Assembly: GCF_010667575.1 (NCBI RefSeq)
Contig: NZ_JAABNT010000005.1
Coordinates: 124,001 to 188,000 of the forward strand
Reading direction: 5' to 3'
Source: Sulfitobacter sediminilitoris
GTDB taxonomy: Bacteria > Pseudomonadota > Alphaproteobacteria > Rhodobacterales > Rhodobacteraceae
Length of the DNA stretch: 64,000 bases
The translations under genes were made by a program, and so were the position numbers. Under the pieces are notes generated by a model. It ran no database searches and was not told the DNA's origin. It was given only the letters and a program-made list of their open reading frames with translations. Below are positions 28,585 through 37,754 of the stretch, in pieces. Each line of letters begins with the position of its first letter. Position 1 is the first letter of the stretch.

Positions 28585-28674
28585 TTTTGGGCCAGCATGC
28601 GCGATGCACCGGGCGTGCTCCGTCTGGACATCGCCTTCACACCGCAGCGGCGCAGCATTTTCGAGGGTTCCGAG

Positions 28675-29682
28675 ATGAACGAACAACTGGCTTTTACCAT
28701 CGAGGTTTTCGCAAACGGGCTGATGGCGGGGGTGCTTTATGCGCTGGTCGCCTTGGGTTTTGTCCTGATCTACAAGGCGTCGGGCATCTTCAACTATGCG
28801 CAGGGCGTGATGGCCTTGTTCGCGGCGATGACGCTGGTGGGCATTCAGAACGGGCAAGTACCTTTTGCCCATCTGATCAACGCGATTTTCGGCACGGATG
28901 TACACAAGTTCGGCTGGTCGGTGCACAGTTTTGCGGCGATCCTGCTGACGGTCATCGTGATGATTGCGCTGGCCTGGGCCGTGCAGAAGTTCGTGTTCAA
29001 GCATCTGGTCGGCCAAGAGCCGATCATCCTGTTCATGGCGACAATCGGTCTGGCATACTTCCTTGAAGGGGTTGCGGACCTGATGTGGGGGTCCGAGCTG
29101 AAGGCGCTGAACGTCTGTGCGTCAGAAGGCAATTGCCTGCCACAGGGGATGAACGTCTGGCTTGAGGGCACGACCTATGAAGTGCTGGGCTATGGGTTCT
29201 TCATCGACAACCTGGATATCGTTGCCTCACTGGTGGCTGCGGTCCTCGTGATCGGACTGGTCATGTTCGCACAGTACACCAAGCAGGGCCGCGCGATGCG
29301 CGCCGTGGCCGATGACCATCAGGCGGCGCTGTCCGTTGGTGTGTCGCTGAATTTCATCTGGGTGCTGGTGTGGTCGCTTGCAGGGTTTGTGGCCTTGGTG
29401 GCGGGGATCATGTGGGGCGCTAAATCGGGCGTGCAGTTCTCGCTGTCGCTGATTGCCCTCAAGGCGCTGCCGGTGCTGATGCTGGGCGGGTTCACGTCCA
29501 TTCCGGGGGCCATCGTGGGTGGCCTGATCATCGGTGTGGGTGAGAAACTTTTCGAGTTCCTGATTGGTGCGCCATACCTTGGCGGGGCCACGGAGAACTG
29601 GTTTGCCTACATGCTGGCGCTTTTGTTCCTGGTGTTCCGTCCGCAGGGGTTGTTTGGGGAGAAGATCATTGAACGGGTTTGA
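28675..29682 (+). CDS. Branched-chain-type ABC transporter permease (LivH family)
   Basis: 335 residues with about eight hydrophobic helices and the LivH hallmark YKASGIFNYAQGVMALF near the start and GRAMRAVADD in the coupling loop. A cysteine-containing periplasmic insert (VCASEGNCLPQG) follows the fourth helix. The ATG at 28675 has GAGGG eight bases upstream; the frame extends back to 28597. The stop overlaps the TTG of the small membrane protein. Confidence 0.93.
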   Translation: MNEQLAFTIEVFANGLMAGVLYALVALGFVLIYKASGIFNYAQGVMALFAAMTLVGIQNGQVPFAHLINAIFGTDVHKFGWSVHSFAAILLTVIVMIALAWAVQKFVFKHLVGQEPIILFMATIGLAYFLEGVADLMWGSELKALNVCASEGNCLPQGMNVWLEGTTYEVLGYGFFIDNLDIVASLVAAVLVIGLVMFAQYTKQGRAMRAVADDHQAALSVGVSLNFIWVLVWSLAGFVALVAGIMWGAKSGVQFSLSLIALKALPVLMLGGFTSIPGAIVGGLIIGVGEKLFEFLIGAPYLGGATENWFAYMLALLFLVFRPQGLFGEKIIERV

Positions 29683-29903
29683 GCGAGATCTCGAAGGGCA
29701 GAAAGACGATCATTTGGGGGCTAGTGATTGGATTTCTGATCAACGCATTTGTTTTCTATCTGCTCATTTTTGCCGGAGGCAATTCACAGACGGATATCGA
29801 CAGAGGTTGGCTCGTTTTCCTGACAGTGCCGCTACTTGGACTTTGGGGGATAATTCTCATTCTCAGCGGCATGATGCCTATTTGGCGGGACGAAAACCAA
29901 TGA
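29679..29903 (+). CDS. Small two-helix membrane protein inside the ABC importer operon
   Basis: 74 residues beginning with TTG, which overlaps the LivH stop (TTGA). Two clear membrane helices are visible: residues ~11-32 (IIWGLVIGFLINAFVFYLLI) and ~44-66 (WLVFLTVPLLGLWGIILILS). Both ends are charged. I do not recognise a family. Its fixed place between the two permease genes, with coupled translation, suggests an accessory of the transporter. Confidence 0.65.
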   Translation: MSEISKGRKTIIWGLVIGFLINAFVFYLLIFAGGNSQTDIDRGWLVFLTVPLLGLWGIILILSGMMPIWRDENQ

Positions 29904-29923
29904 TAGTCCAGGAGTTCGTGTAA

Positions 29924-31036
29924 ATGTTTTACCGTGAAGCAGGCGATTTCAGCACGACTTACGCGCAAGATCAGCAGACCTTTCCGATCAAGTTTGACCG
30001 GTATCGCTATTACTTGGTGCTGTTCATCGCGATTGTTGTCGTGCCGTTCATCATCAATGACTATTGGGCGAACAGCCTTTTGCTCCCCTTCCTGATCTAC
30101 GCGATTGCAGCGATCGGGCTGAACATTCTGGTGGGATATTGCGGGCAGGTGAGCCTTGGCACCGGCGGTTTCATGGCGGTGGGGGCCTACTCCTGCTACA
30201 AGTTCATGACCGGTGTGGACATCTGGTGGGGCGGCGAACTGCTGTTCCGGTTGCCGGAGTTCAACATCTTTCTCTCGGTCATCATGGGCGGGGTGATGAC
30301 GGCGCTGGTGGGCGTTCTTTTTGGCCTGCCATCCTTGCGGATCAAGGGGTTCTATCTGGCGGTGGCAACGCTGGCCGCGCAGTTCTTTCTTGTCTGGCTC
30401 TTCAACCGGGTGTCGTGGTTCTACAACTACTCCGCCTCCGGTCAGATCAGTGCGCCAGAGCGCGAGTTTTTCGGCGTCCTGATCACCGGACCCAGCACGC
30501 CAGCATGGGCGACCTATCTGTTCTGCCTGTTCTTCACGATTGTCTGCGCGGTGATTGCGCGGAACATGACGCGGGGCGCGTCGGGGCGTAAATGGATGGC
30601 GATCCGCGATATGGACATCGCCGCTGAGATCATCGGCGTGAACCCGCTGCGGGCGAAACTGACGGCATTTGCGGTTTCCAGCTTCTTTATCGGCATCTCG
30701 GGTGCGTTGTTCTTTTCTGTGTATCTCGGCGCTGTTGAAGTTGGCGAAGCCTTTGGCATCCAGAAGTCATTCCTTGTGCTCTTCATGATCATCATCGGCG
30801 GTCTGGGCAGCATCTTTGGTTCTTTTGCGGGGGCTGCGTTCCTTGTACTTTTGCCGGTCGCGCTCAAGGTCGTCGGCGTGGATTGGCTCGGCTGGCCCAC
30901 CGATATCGTGGCGCATTTGCAGTTGGTGATCGTTGGCGGGCTGATCGTAATCTTCCTGATTGCGGAGCCGCACGGCATCGCGCAGCTGTGGCGTGTTGCC
31001 AAAGAGAAATTAAGATTGTGGCCCTTCCCGCACTGA
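29924..31036 (+). CDS. Branched-chain-type ABC transporter permease (LivM family)
   Basis: 370 residues with about ten membrane helices. Family landmarks are GLNILVGYCGQVSLGTGGFM, YLAVATLAAQ and the coupling segment GRKWMAIRDMDIAAEIIGVN. AGGAG lies ten bases before the ATG. It forms the transmembrane channel with the LivH-type protein. Confidence 0.94.
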   Translation: MFYREAGDFSTTYAQDQQTFPIKFDRYRYYLVLFIAIVVVPFIINDYWANSLLLPFLIYAIAAIGLNILVGYCGQVSLGTGGFMAVGAYSCYKFMTGVDIWWGGELLFRLPEFNIFLSVIMGGVMTALVGVLFGLPSLRIKGFYLAVATLAAQFFLVWLFNRVSWFYNYSASGQISAPEREFFGVLITGPSTPAWATYLFCLFFTIVCAVIARNMTRGASGRKWMAIRDMDIAAEIIGVNPLRAKLTAFAVSSFFIGISGALFFSVYLGAVEVGEAFGIQKSFLVLFMIIIGGLGSIFGSFAGAAFLVLLPVALKVVGVDWLGWPTDIVAHLQLVIVGGLIVIFLIAEPHGIAQLWRVAKEKLRLWPFPH

Positions 31037-31110
31037 CGCGGAGGTCACTGAAGAAAGGCGGGGCAAACCCGTGAAACCAAATCGGATAAAATCCAAGGGA
31101 GGAAACACCG

Positions 31111-32394
31111 ATGAAATATAAACTGGGAACAATGGCGATTGCCGCGATGATGGCAGGCGCACCTGCGATGGCAGATCTTGTCTTTCCATCAATGAGCTAC
31201 CGGACGGGTCCATATGCAGCGGGTGGTATCCCATTCGCGGATGGTTACGCGGACTATTTCACAATGCTGAACGCCCGTGACGGCGGCATCGGCGGCGTGA
31301 TGACCCGCGTCGTAGAATGCGAGACCGGCTACAACACGGAAAAAGGTGTGGAATGCTATGAGGCGACCAAGGGTGAAGGGTCGCTGGTGTATCAGCCCCT
31401 GTCCACAGGTATCACCTATCAGCTGATCCCCAAGACAACGGCTGACAACATCCCGATGCACACCATGGGTTATGGCCGGACGTCCGCCGCGAACGGCGAC
31501 GTGTTCAGCCACACGTTCAACTATCCTGCGAACTACTGGAACGGTGCGTCCGGTGCCATCAACTATCTGCTGAGCGAGAACGGTGGATCGCTCGAGGGCA
31601 AGAAGATCGCGCTGGTCTATCACAACTCCGCTTACGGCAAGGAGCCGATCCGCACGCTTCAGGAACTGTCCAAGAAGCACGGCTTTGAGTTCAAGGAAGT
31701 TCCTGTTGACCATCCCGGTCAGGAGCAGAAGTCCCAGTGGCTGCAAATCCGCCGTGACAAGCCTGACTATGTGATCATGTACGGCTGGGGCGTAATGAAC
31801 CAGGTTGCGGTTCAGGAAGCTGCGAACATCCGTTTCCCGATGGAGAACTTCATTGGCATCTGGTGGTCGGGTTCCGAGAATGACGTTCTGGCGGCAGGTG
31901 CGGCAGCGGACGGCTACAAGGCGCTGACGTTCCACGGTGTCGGCAGCGACTTCCCCGTGTTCGACGACATCCAGAAGCACGTTGTCGACGCAGGCAATGC
32001 GGCGGGTGCTGGCGACCAGATCGGTACGGTTCTCTATAACCGTGGTCTCTATGCGGCGATGCTGGCGGCGGAAGCCGTGAAGACGGCGCAGGAAATCCAC
32101 GGTGTCGCAGACATCACGCCCGCGCAGATGCGCGACGGGATGGAAGCGCTGGAGATCACAGAAGCCAAGATGGCGGCTCTTGGCCTGCCGAACTTCGGTC
32201 CTGAGTTCAGTGTCTCTTGCGAGAACCACGGTGGCACCGGTCTTGTCGGCGTGACCCAGTGGGACGCGGACACCAAGTCATGGTCGCTGATCTCTGACTT
32301 TGCAGAGACAGACATGGATGTGATTGGCCCGCTGATCGAAGAGGACTCTGCTGCCTACGCGGCTGAGAACAACATCGAAGGCAACTGCGGCTAA
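31111..32394 (+). CDS. ABC transporter substrate-binding protein (branched-chain amino acid type)
   Basis: 427 residues. A signal peptide (MKYKLGTMAIAAMMAGAPAMA) is followed by the mature periplasmic type I binding fold. GGAGG lies nine bases before the ATG. Cysteines are spaced as in exported relatives (VECETGYNTEKGVECYE, and a final GNCG). Binding proteins of this branch, encoded beside acyl-CoA ligases, often bind aromatic or other carboxylates rather than amino acids; that is inference. A strong hairpin follows the stop. Confidence 0.92.
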   Translation: MKYKLGTMAIAAMMAGAPAMADLVFPSMSYRTGPYAAGGIPFADGYADYFTMLNARDGGIGGVMTRVVECETGYNTEKGVECYEATKGEGSLVYQPLSTGITYQLIPKTTADNIPMHTMGYGRTSAANGDVFSHTFNYPANYWNGASGAINYLLSENGGSLEGKKIALVYHNSAYGKEPIRTLQELSKKHGFEFKEVPVDHPGQEQKSQWLQIRRDKPDYVIMYGWGVMNQVAVQEAANIRFPMENFIGIWWSGSENDVLAAGAAADGYKALTFHGVGSDFPVFDDIQKHVVDAGNAAGAGDQIGTVLYNRGLYAAMLAAEAVKTAQEIHGVADITPAQMRDGMEALEITEAKMAALGLPNFGPEFSVSCENHGGTGLVGVTQWDADTKSWSLISDFAETDMDVIGPLIEEDSAAYAAENNIEGNCG

Positions 32395-32408
32395 GCGCTG
32401 TATGTCTT

Positions 32409-32436
32409 CCCGGTCGCGGCTTTCGCCGCGACCGGG
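32409..32436 (+). terminator. Strong intra-operon hairpin after the binding-protein gene
   Basis: A perfect 12-bp GC-rich stem (CCCGGTCGCGGC / GCCGCGACCGGG) closes on TTTC. No T tract follows directly, so it is more likely a partial terminator or a 3'-end stabiliser, keeping binding-protein mRNA more abundant than the downstream ATPase message. Confidence 0.7.
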
Positions 32437-32468
32437 GCACTTGAGATTTTGTATTAGGGTGATTTCCC

Positions 32469-33305
32469 ATGCTGGATGACGCGACGCAGGCCCAGACGCA
32501 GGTAGAGAACGTTCTGGAGGTCAACAACATCGAGGTGATCTACAATCACGTGATCCTTGTGTTGAAGGGCGTGAGCCTGAACGTGCCCAAAGGTGGCATC
32601 ACCGCGCTGCTGGGCGGTAACGGTGCGGGCAAGACCACGACGCTCAAGGCGATCTCTGGATTGCTGGCTTCGGAACGCGGTGAGGTGACCAAGGGGTCAA
32701 TCAAATATCGCGGGGCGGATATTGCTCATGCAGACCCTGCAGAGACCGTCAAAAAGGGCGTCGTTCAGGTGATGGAAGGCCGTCATTGTTTCGAACACCT
32801 GACGGTAGAAGAAAACCTGCTGACAGGGGCGTACACGCGCACCGACGGATCGGCAGCGATTCAGCGAGACCTTGAAATGGTCTATGATTATTTCCCGCGT
32901 CTGCGGGAACGTCGCAAATCGCAGGCGGGCTATACGTCGGGTGGTGAGCAGCAGATGTGCGCGGTTGGCCGCGCCCTCATGTCCAGACCAGAGACGATCC
33001 TGCTGGATGAACCGTCGATGGGGCTGGCCCCGCAACTGGTTGAGCAGATTTTCGAGATCGTAAAGACGATCAACGAAAAGGAAGGCGTGACCTTCCTGCT
33101 GGCTGAACAGAACACAAACGTCGCGCTGCGCTTTGCCCATTACGGGTACATCCTTGAATCCGGGCGCGTGGTGATGGACGGCCCCGCTGCCGACCTGCGC
33201 GAGAACCAGGACGTCAAGGAATTCTACCTTGGCATGTCGGACGAAGGGCGCAAGTCGTTCCGCGACGTGCGGTCTTACCGGCGGCGCAAGCGCTGGCTTT
33301 CCTGA
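32469..33305 (+). CDS. Branched-chain-type ABC transporter ATPase (LivF family)
   Basis: 278 residues. Walker A is GGNGAGKTT, the signature motif TSGGEQQMCAVGRAL, Walker B TILLDEPSMGLAP, and the switch region LLAEQNTNVAL. The N-terminus is ~14 residues longer than usual. It pairs with the LivG-type ATPase. The next gene starts one base after its stop. Confidence 0.94.
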   Translation: MLDDATQAQTQVENVLEVNNIEVIYNHVILVLKGVSLNVPKGGITALLGGNGAGKTTTLKAISGLLASERGEVTKGSIKYRGADIAHADPAETVKKGVVQVMEGRHCFEHLTVEENLLTGAYTRTDGSAAIQRDLEMVYDYFPRLRERRKSQAGYTSGGEQQMCAVGRALMSRPETILLDEPSMGLAPQLVEQIFEIVKTINEKEGVTFLLAEQNTNVALRFAHYGYILESGRVVMDGPAADLRENQDVKEFYLGMSDEGRKSFRDVRSYRRRKRWLS

Positions 33306-33306
33306 G

Positions 33307-34008
33307 ATGGAGCCATCGAACCATAGTGATGATCCCCATCTGATCGATCGTGTGGGGTGGCTGCGTGCGGCGGTGATGGGGGCGAACGATGGCATCGTTT
33401 CCGTGGCGTCGATCATCGTGGGTGTGGCCGCGGCGGACCCAAGCATGCGTGCGATTCTGATTGCGGGTGCTGCGGGTCTGGCGGCGGGCGCGATGTCGAT
33501 GGCGGCGGGTGAATATGTCAGCGTTTCATCTCAGGCGGATCTGGAAGCGGCGGATATCGCGCGCGAAAAACAGGCTCTGGTGGATGATCCGGCAGGCGAG
33601 GAGGCGGAACTGGCCGCGATCTACGTGGCGCGCGGGCTGTCCGAGAACACTGCCGCGCTGGTTGCCCGCGAACTGACTGAGAAGGACGCATTGGGTGCGC
33701 ATGTGCGCGACGAACTGGGTCTGACCGACGAACAGGCCGCTCAACCTCTGCTGGCGGCGGTGGCATCGGCCTTGACCTTCAGCCTGTTTGCGGCTGTGCC
33801 ACTGATAGCGGCGCTGCTTGCCCCTGCGGGTCTTCTGATCCCCGTGGTGGTGGGTGTGACGCTGGTCGCGCTGACAGCCCTTGGGGCCTTGGGTGCTGTC
33901 GCGGGCGGTGCGTCCATCGGTCCTGCGGCCCTGCGGGTTGTGGTCTGGGGCGGCATGGCAATGGCGGTAACCGCCGGTGTTGGCTGGTTGTTCGGTGTGT
34001 CCGTCTGA
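33307..34008 (+). CDS. VIT1/CCC1 family transporter
   Basis: 233 residues. The N-terminal RVGWLRAAVMGANDGIVSVASIIVGVA, then AGAMSMAAGEYVSVSSQAD, a charged cytoplasmic stretch (residues ~85-145), and C-terminal helices match VIT/CCC1 proteins, which move iron or manganese across membranes. The ATG at 33307 follows the livF-type stop by one base; the open frame starts earlier inside that gene. Its place between transporter and ligase genes has no obvious metabolic reason. Confidence 0.9.
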   Translation: MEPSNHSDDPHLIDRVGWLRAAVMGANDGIVSVASIIVGVAAADPSMRAILIAGAAGLAAGAMSMAAGEYVSVSSQADLEAADIAREKQALVDDPAGEEAELAAIYVARGLSENTAALVARELTEKDALGAHVRDELGLTDEQAAQPLLAAVASALTFSLFAAVPLIAALLAPAGLLIPVVVGVTLVALTALGALGAVAGGASIGPAALRVVVWGGMAMAVTAGVGWLFGVSV

Positions 34009-34062
34009 CGGCGGAGTGGAGACAGGCGGGCGCAGCCCCGCCCATGAAAATGAGTGATTGAT

Positions 34063-35235
34063 ATGAGCAATTTCGACGATCTGGAGACCCGTAGTGCCGA
34101 CGCGCGTGCGGCGGATCAGCTTACCGCGCTGCGCGCGCAACTGGAGCGCGCCGGGATCGAGGCCGAGCTGACGGGTCTGGAAGATCTGTCCAAGCAGCCG
34201 GTGCTGCGCAAATCCGACCTGACGGAATGGCAAAAGGCCAAACCGCCCTTCGGCGGCATCAACGTGCAAAACATCACCCATGTCTTTCAATCACCCGGTC
34301 CGATCTATGAACCCGGCGGATCAAGCCACGACTGGTTCCGCATGGGGCGCTTTTTACATGCCGCCGGATTAGGTGCAGACGACATCGTGCAGAATTGCTT
34401 TGGCTATCACCTGACTCCGGCCGGCCATATGTTTGAAAGCGGTGCGCGGGCTGTAGGAGCCAAGGTGCTGCCTGCGGGTGTCGGCCAGACGGAATTGCAG
34501 GTCACCGCAGCGCGGGATGTGGGTACGACCGCCTATGCCGGGACGCCTGATTACCTCAAGATCATTCTGGAAAAGGCGGATGAGATGGGGGTGACGCTGA
34601 ACATCACCAAGGCCGCGGTCGGCGGTGGTGCCTTGTTCCCGTCCTTACGGCAATATTACATCGACCGGGGTATTTCCTGCCTGCAGTGCTATGCCACTGC
34701 TGATATCGGTAATATCGCCTATGAGAGCGCCGCGATGGAAGGGATGATCATCGACGAAGGTGTGATTGTTGAGATCGTGACACCAGGTACCGGTGATCCG
34801 GTAACCCCCGGAGAGGTTGGCGAAGTTGTGGTAACGACATTGAACCCCGACTACCCACTAATCCGTTTTGCGACTGGTGATCTTTCCGCGATCATGGAGG
34901 GCGCGTCACCCTGTGGCCGGACCAATATGCGGATCAAAGGCTGGATGGGCCGGGCCGATCAGACGACCAAGATCAAGGGTATGTTCGTGCGACCTGAACA
35001 GGTGGCCGCACTGGTCGCGCATCACGCAGAGGTCAGCAAGGCACGTGTTGTGGCCAGCCGCGCAGGCGAACAGGACGTCATGACCGTACATATTGAGAGT
35101 GCGGGTGGCGACAAGGACGCTTATGCCCAATCAGTGGCGCAGTTGTTGAAGCTGAAGGGCGAGATCGTGGTGGTTGACCCCGGTACGCTGCCAAAAGACG
35201 GCTTGGTTATCGAGGATCAGCGCACTTACGACTGA
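34063..35235 (+). CDS. Phenylacetate-CoA-ligase-like (PaaK family) adenylate-forming protein
   Basis: About 390 residues. PaaK-like landmarks include FGGINVQNITHVFQSPGPIYEP, YAGTPDYLKIILEKA, LQCYATADIGNIAYE and IRFATGDLSAI, ending with the small C-terminal domain (KIKGMFVRPEQV). The usual Ser/Thr/Gly-rich nucleotide loop (SSGTTG in PaaK) reads as a Pro/Gly segment here, a feature of this sub-branch. The likely start is ATG 34063. It closes the ABC importer run, so two CoA-ligase-like genes bracket the transporter. Confidence 0.83.
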   Translation: MSNFDDLETRSADARAADQLTALRAQLERAGIEAELTGLEDLSKQPVLRKSDLTEWQKAKPPFGGINVQNITHVFQSPGPIYEPGGSSHDWFRMGRFLHAAGLGADDIVQNCFGYHLTPAGHMFESGARAVGAKVLPAGVGQTELQVTAARDVGTTAYAGTPDYLKIILEKADEMGVTLNITKAAVGGGALFPSLRQYYIDRGISCLQCYATADIGNIAYESAAMEGMIIDEGVIVEIVTPGTGDPVTPGEVGEVVVTTLNPDYPLIRFATGDLSAIMEGASPCGRTNMRIKGWMGRADQTTKIKGMFVRPEQVAALVAHHAEVSKARVVASRAGEQDVMTVHIESAGGDKDAYAQSVAQLLKLKGEIVVVDPGTLPKDGLVIEDQRTYD

Positions 35236-35473
35236 TCTGGCTAACCTTTATCTTGAGCAGGGGCCATTGCGACGTGCCGCTTTGAACGCGTCAGTCGGTT
35301 GGCGTCGCTCCTATCATTTGACATCTACGCAATCGGTTATCCTGTGAAGCAGGTCTGTGTTCTGAAGACCTGCGGTCCAAGCTTGGTCTGTCACTCCCAT
35401 CCGATAGAGAATGGAGATTTTCATTTCTTACGGGGGGCTGCCTGTCTGACATGGGATCACACAATCAGTAACC

Positions 35474-35941
35474 TCATTGGCCCGGGGGGCTCGTCCGGCC
35501 TTCCAGCTCAGCGATCAGGCGCTGCATTTCATCAATCTCGCGCCGTTGTGCCTCGATGATTTCATTGGCGAGTGCTTGCACCCGAGGATCGCTAAGGTTT
35601 GCCCGCGAGGAGGTGAGGATCTCAATGGAGTGGTGCGGAATCATCGCTTTCATCCACGTCACGTCGGCAATGGGGTTCTGTGACCGGACTGCGAAAAGGG
35701 AGCCTGCGAAAACCAGTGTGGCCACCAGAATAATGCCAACATTGGCAAAAGTGTTTTTATACATGCCCCACATAAAGGCCAGCATCACGACAGTCATGAC
35801 CGCACCCATATAGAGGGCCATGTAGGCCCGCGTCTCACTGAAATAGACGTGATCCAATGAGAAGGTGTTGAGATACATCAGGCCGTACATGATGATTGTG
35901 GATGTACTGATCATAGTCAGAAAGCGGGTATAGCTGGGCAT
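35474..35941 (-). CDS. DUF305 domain-containing membrane protein
   Basis: 155 residues. Three hydrophobic segments occupy residues ~5-95, followed by the DUF305 helical part with the signature WMKAMIPHHSIEIL and a charged C-terminal helix (EIIEAQRREIDEMQRLIAEL). The MIPHH histidines are typical of the ferritin-like DUF305 fold, often linked to metal stress. It is divergent from the iron permease gene with a ~130-bp gap. The 238-bp gap on its 3' side, after the PaaK-like gene, shows no feature. Confidence 0.88.
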   Translation of the reverse strand: MPSYTRFLTMISTSTIIMYGLMYLNTFSLDHVYFSETRAYMALYMGAVMTVVMLAFMWGMYKNTFANVGIILVATLVFAGSLFAVRSQNPIADVTWMKAMIPHHSIEILTSSRANLSDPRVQALANEIIEAQRREIDEMQRLIAELEGRTSPPGQ

Positions 35942-36069
35942 TGAACCTCCTACGGTGCGCGATTTTCATTTCATTCAAAGGTCTAACAAGATTCCAGTGC
36001 GGGAAGGTTCCGAGAAATGCAGATTTGACCGGCTCTGGCATTCCCGACAGAAATGGTCGAAATAGAGGC

Positions 36070-37734
36070 ATGAGCCTCGAGTCGACCTCCCTGCCACGTA
36101 CGCGCGCAACCCGTGATGGGCTGCGCGGGTTGTCGGTGTTAGCCCTATTGGCGGCCATGATCTGTGCCCTGCCCATGGTTGCGGTGCTGATCGCGGCGTT
36201 GAGTGGCGGGACAGAGACAGTACGCCATTTGATGGAAACCGTGCTGGGGGAATACACCCGAACCACGATGCTACTTGTGTTGATGGTGTCGGTAGGAACC
36301 TTTGTCATCGGGGTGGGTACCGCGTGGCTGGTGACAATGACGCGCTTTCCCGGTGTGCGCATTCTTGAGATTGCATTGGTGCTGCCATTGGCCTTTCCGG
36401 CCTACGTTCTGGCTTATGCGTACACAAATATACTGGATCATCCGGGCATCGTGCAGACAACACTGCGCGATATTACTGGCTGGGGGCCACGGGACTATTG
36501 GTTTCCCGATATCAGGTCACTTGGTGGTGCGGCACTGATGCTGACGCTGGTGCTATATCCTTATGTCTACCTGCTGGCGCGTGCTGCGTTTTTGCAGCAA
36601 AGCGGGACAACCTTTCTGGCTGCGCGCGCCTTGGGATCATCAGCATGGGCGGCGTTTTTCAAGGTCAGCCTGCCACTGGCCCGGCCCGCCATCGCAGGGG
36701 GCGTGTTGCTGGCCGTGATGGAGACAATCGCAGATTTCGGTACGGTAGCCTATTTCGGCGTTCAGACATTTGCGACGGGGATCTATACGTCGTGGTTTTC
36801 CCTCTTCGACCGGGTCGGGGCAGCGCAACTTGCCCTGTGTCTGCTCAGTTTTGCGCTGTTGCTTGCGATGTTGGAGCGGGTTCAGCGTGGCCGCGCCAGG
36901 TACCATGACCCGGCGCGTCGGGCGCAGGCGATGCCACCAGCAGAATTGAAGGGCTGGCAGGCGGGCTTTGCGATGTTCGCCTGTGGAGTGCCGGTTCTGT
37001 TCGGTGCGCTCTTGCCGATCTTTGTGCTGTTCACCATGGGCCTTGGATCAGAGCAGAATCTGCTCAGCCCGCGGTACCTGAGTTTTATCCGGAATTCTGT
37101 GACATTGGCGGGTATTGCTGCCGTCGTGACAGTCACGGCGGCGGTGGCGATCGGTTTCTTCCAGCGGTTGCGACCCAGCCGATTGTCGCGGGGGGCAGGA
37201 TATGTTGCGCGTCTGGGATATGCGGTACCGGGGGGCGTGATCGCGGTCGGATTACTGGTGCCGTTCGCGGCCTTCGACAATGCGCTGGACGCCTGGATGC
37301 GCGATACATTCGATGTCTCAACAGGGTTGCTGATCACAGGCTCAATCTGGTTGCTGATCGCGGCATATCTGGTGCGTTTCCTTGCGGCGGCGCTGGGTGC
37401 GTATGAGGGCGGTCAGGCGATGGTGCATCAGAACATGGATGCGGCTGCGCGGTCGTTGGGTCAGACGCCCATCGGCACATTGCGCCGTGTGCATCTGCCA
37501 ATACTCGCGCCCAGTTTGCTGACGGCCTTGCTGATCGTTTTCGTTGACGTGATGAAAGAACTGCCCGCGACACTGATCATGAGGCCTTTCAACTTTGATA
37601 CTCTTGCGGTGCAGGCCTACCGGCTTGCCTCTGACGAGCGGCTGAATGGCGCTGCGGTGCCGTCGCTTGTGATTGTCGCGATGGGCCTGTTGCCGGTGAT
37701 CCTGATCTGCCGTCAGGTCGGACGCGGGAAGTAG
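36070..37734 (+). CDS. Iron(III) ABC transporter permease (FbpB/ThiP-like, fused two-domain)
   Basis: About 554 residues with roughly twelve membrane helices in two repeated permease halves. Each half carries an EAA-type coupling loop (AARALGSSAWAAFFKVSLPL near residue ~190; AARSLGQTPIGTLRRVHLPI near ~460). This is the double-permease form seen in ferric iron and thiamine importers. The frame extends back to 35941, but the ATG at 36070 gives a normal N-terminus; its AGAGG is unusually close. No binding protein or ATPase gene adjoins it, so the partners must be elsewhere. Confidence 0.87.
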   Translation: MSLESTSLPRTRATRDGLRGLSVLALLAAMICALPMVAVLIAALSGGTETVRHLMETVLGEYTRTTMLLVLMVSVGTFVIGVGTAWLVTMTRFPGVRILEIALVLPLAFPAYVLAYAYTNILDHPGIVQTTLRDITGWGPRDYWFPDIRSLGGAALMLTLVLYPYVYLLARAAFLQQSGTTFLAARALGSSAWAAFFKVSLPLARPAIAGGVLLAVMETIADFGTVAYFGVQTFATGIYTSWFSLFDRVGAAQLALCLLSFALLLAMLERVQRGRARYHDPARRAQAMPPAELKGWQAGFAMFACGVPVLFGALLPIFVLFTMGLGSEQNLLSPRYLSFIRNSVTLAGIAAVVTVTAAVAIGFFQRLRPSRLSRGAGYVARLGYAVPGGVIAVGLLVPFAAFDNALDAWMRDTFDVSTGLLITGSIWLLIAAYLVRFLAAALGAYEGGQAMVHQNMDAAARSLGQTPIGTLRRVHLPILAPSLLTALLIVFVDVMKELPATLIMRPFNFDTLAVQAYRLASDERLNGAAVPSLVIVAMGLLPVILICRQVGRGK

Positions 37735-37754
37735 GGCTGCGTTGCCCGCATGGA

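Noticed and set aside
35299..35559. 86-codon open frame after the PaaK-like gene
   Set aside because: It runs into the DUF305 gene on the opposite strand and has no start signal or family resemblance.
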